Assembly (NCBI RefSeq): GCF_000455325.1
Contig: NZ_HG322952.1
Location: forward strand, 1,202,558-1,266,557
Length of the DNA stretch: 64,000 nucleotides
Source: Mycolicibacterium septicum DSM 44393
GTDB lineage: Bacteria > Actinomycetota > Actinomycetes > Mycobacteriales > Mycobacteriaceae
Direction of reading: 5' to 3'
The notes below the pieces were generated by a model. The model saw only the letters and a program-made list of their open reading frames with translations, searched no databases and was not told where the DNA came from. Positions 43,167-53,427 of this stretch are shown piece after piece. Within the stretch, counting starts at the first letter, position 1; the number at the start of each line of letters is the position of its first letter. Position numbers and translations under genes: made by a program.

Positions 43167-43780
43167 TTCCGGAGGATGAGTTCCAGCGCCTCGGCCCGGG
43201 ATGCCTTGTCGGTCTTGAACTGTCCCCGCACCGCGGAGGTGGTGGTGACCGCGCCCGGTTTACGGACACCGCGCATCGCCATGCAGAGGTGCTCGGCCTC
43301 GATCACCACGATGGCCCCGCGCGGATCGAGCTTCCGCATGAGCGCGTCCGCGATCTGGGCGGTCAGGCGTTCCTGCACCTGAGGCCGCTTCGAGTACAGG
43401 TCGACAAGTCGGGCGATCTTCGACAATCCGGTCACCCGGCCGTCGACGCCGGGGATGTATCCGACGTGCGCCACCCCGTGGAACGACACCAGATGGTGCT
43501 CGCAGGTGGAGTACAGCGGGATCTGCTTGACCAGCACGAGCTCGTCGTGCTCCTCGTCGAAGGTGGTGTTGAGCACCGCGTCCGGGTCCGTGTACAGACC
43601 CGCCATCAGCTCCTTGTACGCACGCGCCACCCGAGCAGGGGTGTCCAGCAGACCCTGACGGTCGGGGTCCTCGCCGATGGCGATCAGCAATTCACGAACG
43701 GCCGCCTCGGCCCGGGGTTGGTCGAACACCCGCGTGGCCGTATCGGTGTTGTTGTGATGCTCGCGCAGCGACTGCGACAT
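43163..43780 (-). CDS. folE: GTP cyclohydrolase I (FolE)
   Basis: The 205-residue FolE makes dihydroneopterin triphosphate from GTP. The zinc ligands are in IPLYSTCEHHLVSF and EAEHLCMAMRG (two Cys and His), so it is the zinc-dependent type IA enzyme. It lies 19 bases after ftsH and begins the folE-folP-folB-folK run. ATG 43780 gives a length of 205, normal for mycobacteria. Confidence 0.95.
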   Translation of the reverse strand: MSQSLREHHNNTDTATRVFDQPRAEAAVRELLIAIGEDPDRQGLLDTPARVARAYKELMAGLYTDPDAVLNTTFDEEHDELVLVKQIPLYSTCEHHLVSFHGVAHVGYIPGVDGRVTGLSKIARLVDLYSKRPQVQERLTAQIADALMRKLDPRGAIVVIEAEHLCMAMRGVRKPGAVTTTSAVRGQFKTDKASRAEALELILRK

Positions 43781-43799
43781 CGAAGCCTCCGTTCTCGGA

Positions 43800-46115
<2,316 letters not shown>

Positions 46116-46242
46116 CGATCACTCGGCCGAGTTCGGCCCGGTCCTTCCAACGTGCGCAGTTGAGACATTCAAGGCTACCGCTAGACCAACGTCCGGCAGT
46201 TCCCGACGGTATCCAGCCCTACCACCGGCACCTGAAGTGCCC

Positions 46243-47124
46243 TTACTCGCGGACGATGCCTGCCACTTCCGCGATGACATCGCCGTACCAGCGGAAGAGT
46301 TTCAAGGGCTCGGGCTGATCGTCTTGCAGCAGGTCCGACCAGCAATCCACGACCGCGGCCCGGGCCGCGGTACCGATCCACGGCTGCGGCAACAGTTGGG
46401 GTGGCAGCAGCGGATCCGGCTCCACGGCTCGGGTGAACTCCGCGGCCAGCTCGATAGCGATGCTGAGCCGGGTCGCCCGGGCGGCCCCGGCCAGCTCCTG
46501 CGCCGCCCGTCGCGCCGTTGCCAGGAGGCGACGATGACCGTCGGCGATGCGATCGAGCGGCCACAGGGCTTCGGCGAGAGCCCGGGCCTCGCTGACACCG
46601 CCGACCGTGAGGTCGGTCGTGGTGAGGGTGGTGACGCGATCGGCGACGCCGAACCGGTCGGCCGCGGCCTGCACGTATGGCTCCCATTCGTTGGGTGAGA
46701 CGTACAGGCCGCCCTGGACGGGGGCACCGCCCAGCCGGAGGACGGCGTCGCGCATCGAGTCGCGGGCCGATCGCGCGGACTCGCCGATGGCAAAGGCCAC
46801 CACATGCCACCGGCCATCCCAGTCAGCCTGTCCACGGTCCTGGGCGTACATGTAGCGGACGAACTCCAGATCCGGCTCGATGGTGCTGCGCATCTCCGGC
46901 GTCGCCCGCAACACCGCCTTGCGCCCGCGGCCATCCTGGACGAACTGTCCTTCGGCCACCAGACGTTTGATGCACAACCGCACCTGCTGGTCGCTCATCC
47001 CGAGGGTGTTGGCGACGTCGTAGAGCTCGCCCGCGTCGACCGTGGCGTCCGCACGCAGCATGCTCTCGACCAGGATGCGGGTCGGGACAGCGTGGTCGGC
47101 CTCGGTGCGTACCTCAGGGCTCAT
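46243..47124 (-). CDS. PaaX-like transcriptional regulator
   Basis: The 293-residue product has an N-terminal winged-helix domain (LVESMLRADATVDAGELYDVANTLGMSDQQVRLCIKRLV), a central ferredoxin-like segment with DWDGRWHVV and RLGGAPVQGGLYVSPN, and a C-terminal domain with LPPQLLPQPWIG, the layout of PaaX. PaaX proteins repress aromatic or ester catabolic genes and respond to acyl-CoA. It overlaps the upstream dehydrogenase pseudogene by ATGA and may act on the inverted repeat at 49358-49397. Confidence 0.8.
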   Translation of the reverse strand: MSPEVRTEADHAVPTRILVESMLRADATVDAGELYDVANTLGMSDQQVRLCIKRLVAEGQFVQDGRGRKAVLRATPEMRSTIEPDLEFVRYMYAQDRGQADWDGRWHVVAFAIGESARSARDSMRDAVLRLGGAPVQGGLYVSPNEWEPYVQAAADRFGVADRVTTLTTTDLTVGGVSEARALAEALWPLDRIADGHRRLLATARRAAQELAGAARATRLSIAIELAAEFTRAVEPDPLLPPQLLPQPWIGTAARAAVVDCWSDLLQDDQPEPLKLFRWYGDVIAEVAGIVRE

Positions 47125-48333
47125 CGGTACTCATGGTCCACCACGATCAGCGGGGGTGAACCGGTACGCCCGAGTTCGCGATCAAGGTCGGCGAAGAACC
47201 GGTCGCTGTCGATCACCGCGTCGGGCGGGTGCACGCCGGCTCGACGGGCGGTGCCGTCGGCGATCTGGGACATGCCGAGCGCCAACGGAATTCCGGTGGC
47301 GCGGGCCATGTCTGTCAACAACGCATCGATGCCGGCGGCCGGGTTGAGGTGGGCCAGCACGGCCGTGTCGCGACCGCGGCGATCGCCGAACGCCGCGGCG
47401 AAGAAGGGTGGCAGGGTGCCCGGGCCCTTGTTGGTCAGGGCGCGCGGCAACGATCGGATGATGCCCGGGAGATCGGGTTTGGCGATGCGGCGGGCCGCGG
47501 TCTCGTTGGTGAGCCGGCCGCCGTCGATGCCCCGGCGCAGCACGTCGAGATAGGCGAGCGCCGACGGACTGATGACCATCAGGTTGGCCGATTCTCCGGT
47601 GGGTTTGAGGGTGCGTTGCAGCGTGACCGGTTCGGGGTGCCCGACGGTGTAAGCAGTGCCGCGGCGGCCGCCGGGGAGCTCGAGCGTCACGGGCCGCAGT
47701 GGCCGTTGTTCGGTCAGCGAGCCGGCCCGCACTCCGGTGATGGTGCCGCTGCTCTGCTGCATCCAGTGCACGGCGGCGGCCGTCGGTGACCCGTCCGGGC
47801 CGATCAGTTGGTCGCGGCCGGCCGCTTCCCCGCCGGCCGTCACGTCGACCGGCCATGCGGTGTAGACATCGCGCACCGAATCCAGTGGAGAGGCCGCCGC
47901 CGCGGCGAGCAGATTGCTCACCCCCGGGCTCGCACCCATGCCGATGACCGCGGTCACCCCCGGCGCCCGGGCCGGCGCGTCCAGTTCGAAGCATCTGCTC
48001 GGTGGGTTCCCAGTCGTCGCAGATGTCGACATAGTGCGTGCCCGTATCGATCGCGGCCCGCAACACCGTCAGTCCGAATCGGTAATACGGGCCGACGGTG
48101 TTGAGCACCAGGTCGGCCTCGCCGAGCGCGTCGAGCAGTCCGGCGCCGTCGGTGACATCCACCCGGCGAGTGCTGACCGGCACGGCGGCATCGGCCAACT
48201 CGCGGGCGAGGCGCTCGGCCGCCACGAGATCACGGTCGGCGATGACGATGCACTCGACGCCGCCGCGGTACGCAGCGGTCCGAACGGCGACGGCGCCCAT
48301 CGCTCCGGCGCCGCCCAGGGCGAGAACTCTCAT
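47121..48333 (-). pseudogene. Saccharopine dehydrogenase-like gene with a frameshift
   Basis: The N-terminal half (from ATG 48333) has a Rossmann GGAGAMGAVAVRTAAY and a YVDICDDWEPTEQML segment. The other half (ELDAPARAPGVTAVIGMGASPG to SDRFFADLDRELGRTG) is in another frame. Joining QML to ELD needs one fewer base: ATGCTTCGAACTG has an extra base at about 47988-47991. As written, the product would stop after an unrelated tail. It is either a broken gene or a sequence error. The protein would be an NADP-binding saccharopine-dehydrogenase-family reductase of about 403 residues. Confidence 0.8.
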
Positions 48334-49355
48334 GGCGTGGTCCTTTCGGGTTGTGTTTCGACGAACCGCCGGAGGGAGTCGAGGTAGCCGGGCGCATACA
48401 GCGAGCGCGGCGCGAAAACCGCCACCAGGAACGACCGGACGCCTTGGTCGTGGTCGAGCGGTGCCTTGGCGATGCTGTGCGAGGCATCCGGGAACGTCTG
48501 AACGGTCAGCAGGTTCGGCGGCACCTGCGCGCGGTAGACCCGCTCGGTTTCGGCCACGTCGACGTTCCGGTCCTCGGCTCCCAGCATCAGCAGGACCGGG
48601 ACCTTGATCCCGGCCAGCTGTGGCGTCACGTCGGACGTGTAATTGGTCCGCACGAACCGCCACCGGTCGGCGGACATCGGCGGGTCGTCGATCCCGCTCG
48701 CGACGTACCGGCCGTAGTCGGCACCGGCGCGCAGCAGCCGCACCGATTCGGCCCGGCGGCGCAGCGCGGCGGCGATCTCGGCGTCACCGGCTCCTCGCGC
48801 CCGCAGTTCGGCCAGCAGGTTGTATTCGCCTTGGCGCAGCCAGTTGATCGCCGGTCCGACCAGGATCATGAACCGCAACTCCGGGTGGCGCACGGCCACC
48901 TCGGGCAGCACCCAGCCGGCCTGGCTGATGCCCCACAACCCGACGCGGCGCGGATCGATGTCGCCGCGGCTGCGCGCCCAGGTCAGCACGGCCTCGGTCT
49001 CGACGGCGCGGTCATGCATGCTCTGGTGCAGCCAATTACCCTGCGCCCCTTGCACACCGGGCTTGTTCCAGGAGACCGAGGCATAACCGGCCCGGGCGAA
49101 CGACTCCCACAGCGGCCGATAGAACGAATCGCGAGACGCGTCGGCCGGGCCGTCGCCGTGCACGAAGACCACCAGCCCGTACGGCTTTTCCCCACCGGCC
49201 GGCAGGGCGAGGACCGCCTCGAGTGGCTGCGCCGAGCCGGGTATCTCCACATTCTCTTCGGTGATGGCGAAGTCGTTTCGAAGGACGACGACGGCGCCGA
49301 GCGTGGCGGCGACGAGGCAGCAGACGGCGATCACCCGGAGGCAGACGCGAAGCAT
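48330..49355 (-). CDS. Exported alpha/beta hydrolase (esterase/peptidase type)
   Basis: The product has an N-terminal membrane anchor or signal (MLRVCLRVIAVCCLVAATLG). The hydrolase domain has GLVVFVHGDGPAD, the nucleophile elbow GLWGISQAGW (GxSxxG), an Asp (LGAEDRNVD) and final His (DASHSIAK). ATG 49355 is preferred over ATG 49370, because the upstream bases are part of the inverted repeat operator. It overlaps the dehydrogenase gene by ATGA and heads the PaaX operon. The substrate is unknown. Confidence 0.72.
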   Translation of the reverse strand: MLRVCLRVIAVCCLVAATLGAVVVLRNDFAITEENVEIPGSAQPLEAVLALPAGGEKPYGLVVFVHGDGPADASRDSFYRPLWESFARAGYASVSWNKPGVQGAQGNWLHQSMHDRAVETEAVLTWARSRGDIDPRRVGLWGISQAGWVLPEVAVRHPELRFMILVGPAINWLRQGEYNLLAELRARGAGDAEIAAALRRRAESVRLLRAGADYGRYVASGIDDPPMSADRWRFVRTNYTSDVTPQLAGIKVPVLLMLGAEDRNVDVAETERVYRAQVPPNLLTVQTFPDASHSIAKAPLDHDQGVRSFLVAVFAPRSLYAPGYLDSLRRFVETQPERTTP

Positions 49356-49357
49356 AA

Positions 49358-49397
49358 AACTATCGTACATGAAACGCCCGTTTTATTTTCGATAGTT
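49358..49397. promoter_or_regulatory. Inverted repeat in the divergent promoter (candidate operator)
   Basis: AACTATCG (49358-49365) and CGATAGTT (49390-49397) form a perfect 8-base inverted repeat with a 24-base AT-rich spacer. A further GATAG lies at 49401-49405. It sits between the exported hydrolase operon with the PaaX-like gene and ephA, 50 bases upstream of GTG 49447. It is a reasonable operator for the PaaX-like regulator, not proven. Confidence 0.5.
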
Positions 49398-49446
49398 ATT
49401 GATAGGCAGGCTTACGGCGCCGCCGATCCTGTGCTTGGCTGAGACC

Positions 49447-50370
49447 GTGACCACACCGACCGAACGGTTAGTCGATACAAATGGCGTGACACTGAAGGTG
49501 ATCGAGGCGGGTGAGCGCGGAAATCCGGTGGTGGTGCTGACCCACGGATTCCCCGAACTCGCGTATTCGTGGCGGCATCAGATCCCGGTGCTCGCGGCCG
49601 CGGGCTACCACGTTCTGGCTCCCGATCAGCGCGGCTACGGCGGATCATCACGGCCCGAGGACATCGAGGCGTACAACATCGTCGAACTGACCGCGGACAT
49701 CGCCGGCCTGCTCGACGACGTCGGCGCAGAGAAGGCCGTGCTGATCGGCCACGACTGGGGCTCGCCGGTGGCCACCAATTTTCCGTTGTTCTTCCCGGAC
49801 CGGGTCAGCGCCGTGGTGGCCATGAGCGTGCCGCCGGTACCGAGAGCGCCCGCACCCCCGACGCAGATCTGGCGCAAGATCGTCGGAGACAACTTCTTCT
49901 ACATCCTGTACTTCCAGGAACCCGGTGTCGCCGACGCCGCACTGGGCGCCGACCCGCGGCACTCGTTGCGCCGGTCCCTCGCGATGGAGGGCCTCGCCGA
50001 GCCGCTCGAGAACCTGGTCGATCGCCCGTTGCCGCCGCTGCCGGACTGGATCACCGCCGACGAGTTCGAGCACTACGTGCAGGCCTACACGGCCAACGGG
50101 TTCACCGGACCGCTGAACTGGTACCGCAACTTCGACCGGAACTGGGAGCTGACCGAGAGCACTCCCGCGCCGACCATCACCGCGCCCACCCTGTTCCTGG
50201 CCGGCACCGCCGACCCCGTGCTGGGCTTCACCCCACGCGACCGGGTGCGCGACGTGGTCACCGGCGACTACCGCGAGGTGCTGCTCGACGGCGCCGGACA
50301 CTGGTTGCAGCAGGAACGGCCCGACGAGGTGAACGCGGCGCTGCTGGAATTCCTGGGAGACCTCAAATGA
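49447..50370 (+). CDS. ephA: Epoxide hydrolase EphA-like
   Basis: The 307-residue alpha/beta hydrolase has VVLTHGFPELAYSWRHQ (HGFP oxyanion), the nucleophile Asp in GHDWGSPVA, lid tyrosines in NFFYILYFQEPG, the acid in AGTADPVLGFT and the catalytic His in GAGHWLQQE. It opens epoxides to diols. The start is GTG 49447. The position equals Rv3617 (EphA), next to the monooxygenase as in M. tuberculosis. It overlaps that gene by four bases. Confidence 0.87.
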   Translation: MTTPTERLVDTNGVTLKVIEAGERGNPVVVLTHGFPELAYSWRHQIPVLAAAGYHVLAPDQRGYGGSSRPEDIEAYNIVELTADIAGLLDDVGAEKAVLIGHDWGSPVATNFPLFFPDRVSAVVAMSVPPVPRAPAPPTQIWRKIVGDNFFYILYFQEPGVADAALGADPRHSLRRSLAMEGLAEPLENLVDRPLPPLPDWITADEFEHYVQAYTANGFTGPLNWYRNFDRNWELTESTPAPTITAPTLFLAGTADPVLGFTPRDRVRDVVTGDYREVLLDGAGHWLQQERPDEVNAALLEFLGDLK

Positions 50371-51554
50371 GCCCTTTGAATTTCGGTGTGTTCATCACCC
50401 CCTTCCACCCCGTGGGCCAATCCCCCACCACCGCACTGCAATACGACATGGACCGGGTCGAGGCGCTGGACCGGCTCGGCTACGACGAGGCCTGGTTCGG
50501 CGAACACCATTCCGGCGGTTACGAACTCATCGCGTGTCCCGAGGTGTTCATCGCCGCCGCGGCGGAACGGACCAGACACATCCGGCTGGGCACCGGTGTG
50601 GTGTCGCTGCCGTACCACCATCCCCTCATGGTCGCCGACCGCTGGGTGTTGCTCGACCACCTCACCCGCGGCCGGGTGATGTTCGGCACCGGGCCGGGCG
50701 CGCTGCCGTCCGACGCCTACATGATGGGCATCGATCCGGTGGACCAACGGCCGATGATGCAGGAGTCGCTGGAGGCGATCCTGGCGCTGTTCCGCGCCGC
50801 ACCCGACGAGCGGATCGACCGCAAGACCGACTGGTTCACGCTGCGCGACGCCGCCCTGCACATCCGCCCCTACACCTGGCCCTATCCCGAGATTTCCACC
50901 GCGGCAATGGTTTCCCCATCCGGGCCGCGGCTGGCCGGGGCATTGGGCACGTCCCTGCTGTCCCTGTCGATGTCGGTGCCCGGTGGCTATGCCGCCATCG
51001 AGACCACCTGGGAGACGGTGCGCGATCAGGCCGCCAAATCCGGCCGGCCCGAACCGGACCGGAAAAACTGGCGGGTACTGGGCATCATCCACCTCGCCGA
51101 CACCCGCGAGCAGGCCATCGAGGACTGCACCTACGGCCTGCAGGACTTCGCCAACTACTTCGGCGCGGCCGGCTTCGTGCCGCTTTCCAACGACACAGGA
51201 CCGGCCCCATCCGCCTACGAGTTCGTGGAAAACTATGCCGCAGGCGGCAATTGCTGTATCGGCACCACCGCCGACGCCATCACCTACATCCAGGACCTGC
51301 TGGACCGCTCGGGCGGCTTCGGCACCTTCCTGCTCCTCGGCCACGACTGGGCGCCCCCGGCCGCCACCTTCCATTCCTACGAACTCTTTGCGCGTGAGGT
51401 GATCCCGCACTTCAAGGGCCAGCTCACCGCCGCCCGGGCATCCCACGACTGGGCCAAGGGCATGCGGGATCAGCTGCTGGGGCGCGCCGGGCAGGCGATC
51501 GTCAACGCGATCACCGAGGCCGTCACCGAGGACGCCACCGAGGAGAAGAGTTGA
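50367..51554 (+). CDS. LLM-class flavin-dependent monooxygenase
   Basis: The 395-residue luciferase-like protein has FGVFITPFHPVG, DEAWFGEHHSGGYE, RIRLGTGVVSLPYHHPLMVADR-type FMN motifs, RVMFGTGPGALPSDAYM and a C-terminal extension. Limonene monooxygenase (LimB) and Rv3618 look similar. With EphA and the dehydrogenase it could oxidise an alkene or cyclic substrate to an epoxide, then a diol and a ketone. ATG 50367 overlaps the ephA stop (ATGA). Confidence 0.85.
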   Translation: MSPLNFGVFITPFHPVGQSPTTALQYDMDRVEALDRLGYDEAWFGEHHSGGYELIACPEVFIAAAAERTRHIRLGTGVVSLPYHHPLMVADRWVLLDHLTRGRVMFGTGPGALPSDAYMMGIDPVDQRPMMQESLEAILALFRAAPDERIDRKTDWFTLRDAALHIRPYTWPYPEISTAAMVSPSGPRLAGALGTSLLSLSMSVPGGYAAIETTWETVRDQAAKSGRPEPDRKNWRVLGIIHLADTREQAIEDCTYGLQDFANYFGAAGFVPLSNDTGPAPSAYEFVENYAAGGNCCIGTTADAITYIQDLLDRSGGFGTFLLLGHDWAPPAATFHSYELFAREVIPHFKGQLTAARASHDWAKGMRDQLLGRAGQAIVNAITEAVTEDATEEKS

Positions 51555-52564
51555 TGCGCGCCGCGGTCCTGCGCGACGGACGGATGGTCGTCCGCGACGA
51601 TGTGCCCGAACCGACGCCTGGCCCGGGCCAGGTGCTCGTCGAGGTGAAGGCCTGTGGAATCTGTGGCTCCGACCTGCATTTCGCCACCCACGGCGCCGAC
51701 ATGCTGGCTGCGAGCGCCGACCTGGAGGGCGTGCCCGACATCGACATCGACCTGGCCGGTGACGTCTTCATGGGCCACGAGTTCAGCGCCGAGATCCTCG
51801 CCGCGGGCCCGGGCACCGAGGCGCCCGCGGCGGGCACCCTGGTGACCTCCGTACCCGTGCTGATCTCGGCCGGCGGCGCCGCACCGATCGTGTACAGCAA
51901 CACCACCCTGGGCGGATATGCCGAGAAGATGCTGCTGTCGGCACCGTTACTGCTACCGGTACCCAACGGTCTGAGCGCCGAGCACGCCGCGCTCACCGAG
52001 CCGATGGCCGTCGGCCTGCATGCGGTCAACGCGTCGCGCGTCGAACCCGGCGAGACGGCGCTCGTCGTCGGCTGCGGCCCGGTCGGCATCGCCATCATCG
52101 CCGCGCTGAGACTTCGGGGCGTGGAAACCATTGCGGCGTCGGACTTCTCCCCCGCCCGCCGTGAACTCGCCGCCACGATGGGCGCGCACGTGACGTTGGA
52201 TCCGGCGGAGGATTCACCGTTCCATCAGTGCAAGCCCGCGGTGGTGTTCGAGGCGGTCGGCGCCCCCGGCGTCATCGACGACGTGCTGCGCCGAGCACCC
52301 GCCGGCGTCCGGCTGGTGGTGGCCGGAGTCTGCATGCAGCCCGACACCGTGCACCCGTTCTACGCGATCACCAAACAGATCAACATCCAGTTCGTGTTCG
52401 GTTACGACCCCGCCGAGTTCGCGGACTCACTGCGGGCCATCGCCGAGGGCGACATCGACGTCGCACCGATGATCACCGGGACCGTGGGTCTGGACGGCGT
52501 GGGCGCCGCGTTCGGTGAACTCGCCTTCCCCGACCGGCACTGCAAAGTCCTGGTGACGCCGTGA
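51554..52564 (+). CDS. Zinc-dependent alcohol dehydrogenase (no structural zinc)
   Basis: The 336-residue MDR-family enzyme has the catalytic zinc site GICGSDLHFATHG and FMGHEFSAEI, and a GCGPVGIAIIAAL nucleotide-binding loop. The four-cysteine structural zinc lobe usually found near residue 95 is absent (TLVTSVPVLISAGG instead). It may oxidise the diol or alcohol made by the two enzymes upstream. The ATG shares one base with the monooxygenase stop. Confidence 0.85.
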   Translation: MRAAVLRDGRMVVRDDVPEPTPGPGQVLVEVKACGICGSDLHFATHGADMLAASADLEGVPDIDIDLAGDVFMGHEFSAEILAAGPGTEAPAAGTLVTSVPVLISAGGAAPIVYSNTTLGGYAEKMLLSAPLLLPVPNGLSAEHAALTEPMAVGLHAVNASRVEPGETALVVGCGPVGIAIIAALRLRGVETIAASDFSPARRELAATMGAHVTLDPAEDSPFHQCKPAVVFEAVGAPGVIDDVLRRAPAGVRLVVAGVCMQPDTVHPFYAITKQINIQFVFGYDPAEFADSLRAIAEGDIDVAPMITGTVGLDGVGAAFGELAFPDRHCKVLVTP

Positions 52565-52585
52565 CGTCCCGGTAGGGTTTTGGTC

Positions 52586-53311
52586 ATGCCGATCGCCGGA
52601 AATGCGAAATTGCGGGTCCTCGGCGTTGCCGCGGCGGGATTGATCGCCGTCAGCGCCAGCGCGTGCGATGCGACCTCAGGCCCCGCCGGTGGCGCACCGG
52701 ACGGCGCCAGGCAGGTGACCGTCGTCGGATCCGGTCAGGTGCAGGGCGTTCCGGACACCCTGACCGCCGACGTGGCGATGGACTTCACCGCGCCGGACGT
52801 GTCGGGCGCGCTCAACCAGTCCAGCCAGCGCCAGCAGGCCGTGATCGATGCGCTGGTCGGATCGGGCATCGACCGCAAGGACATCAGCACCACGCAGGTC
52901 AGCGTGCAGCCGCAGTTCACCGACAGCAAGATCTCGGGTTACCAGGCCAGCAACGCGATCAAGGTCAAGATCCGCGACACCGCCAAGGCCTCGGCGACCC
53001 TGGCACTGATCGCGAGCACCGGAGGCGACGCCACCCGCATCAACTCGGTCAACTACTCGATCGAGGACGACTCGGATCTCGTGCGCGACGCCCGCGCCCG
53101 GGCATTCGACGACGCCAAGAACCGCGCCGACCAGTACGCCGGGCTGTCCGGAATGCACCTCGGCAAGGTGATCTCGATATCCGAGCAGTCCGGCGGCTCC
53201 ACCCCGCCCACGCCCACTCCGATGCCGCGCGCGGCGATGGAAGCGGTTCCGCTGGAACCCGGTCAGCAGACGGTGAACTTCTCGGTGACCGTGATCTGGG
53301 AGCTGACCTAG
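52586..53311 (+). CDS. lpqG: SIMPL-domain lipoprotein LpqG-like
   Basis: The 241-residue product has a lipoprotein signal with lipobox SASA-C at about residue 27, then a SIMPL (DUF541) domain with VTVVGSGQVQGVPDTLTADV and ARAFDDAKNRADQYAGLSGMHLGKVISI. It ends VNFSVTVIWELT. SIMPL proteins are of unclear biochemical role. Position and sequence match my memory of Rv3623 (LpqG). ATG 52586 is preferred over TTG 52580. Its stop lies in the first copy of a 27-base direct repeat. Confidence 0.87.
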   Translation: MPIAGNAKLRVLGVAAAGLIAVSASACDATSGPAGGAPDGARQVTVVGSGQVQGVPDTLTADVAMDFTAPDVSGALNQSSQRQQAVIDALVGSGIDRKDISTTQVSVQPQFTDSKISGYQASNAIKVKIRDTAKASATLALIASTGGDATRINSVNYSIEDDSDLVRDARARAFDDAKNRADQYAGLSGMHLGKVISISEQSGGSTPPTPTPMPRAAMEAVPLEPGQQTVNFSVTVIWELT

Positions 53312-53427
53312 CCGGCAGGCGCGATGTCCCGTTGACTTTGAAACCACGCACACTGCTACCCGCAAAAGTGCAGCGTCAGCTCGAAGTCAACAAGGAGTTT
53401 CTGACCTAGCCCGCAGGCGCGATGTCC
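53303..53427. repeat. Direct-repeat-flanked insert with inverted repeats
   Basis: A 27-base sequence (53303-53329) starting CTGACCTAGCC is repeated at 53401-53427 with one mismatch. Between them are 71 bases that include the inverted repeat GTTGACTT (53331-53338) and AAGTCAAC (53384-53391). The first copy carries the lpqG stop and a second copy of the molybdoenzyme gene's 3' end. The insert therefore looks like a small REP/MITE-like element between two convergent genes. No open frame or transposase is present. Confidence 0.7.

Noticed and set aside
53312..53402. Insertion sequence remnant with a transposase
   Set aside because: The insert is only 71 bases, with no open frame, so it is described as a small repeat element instead.
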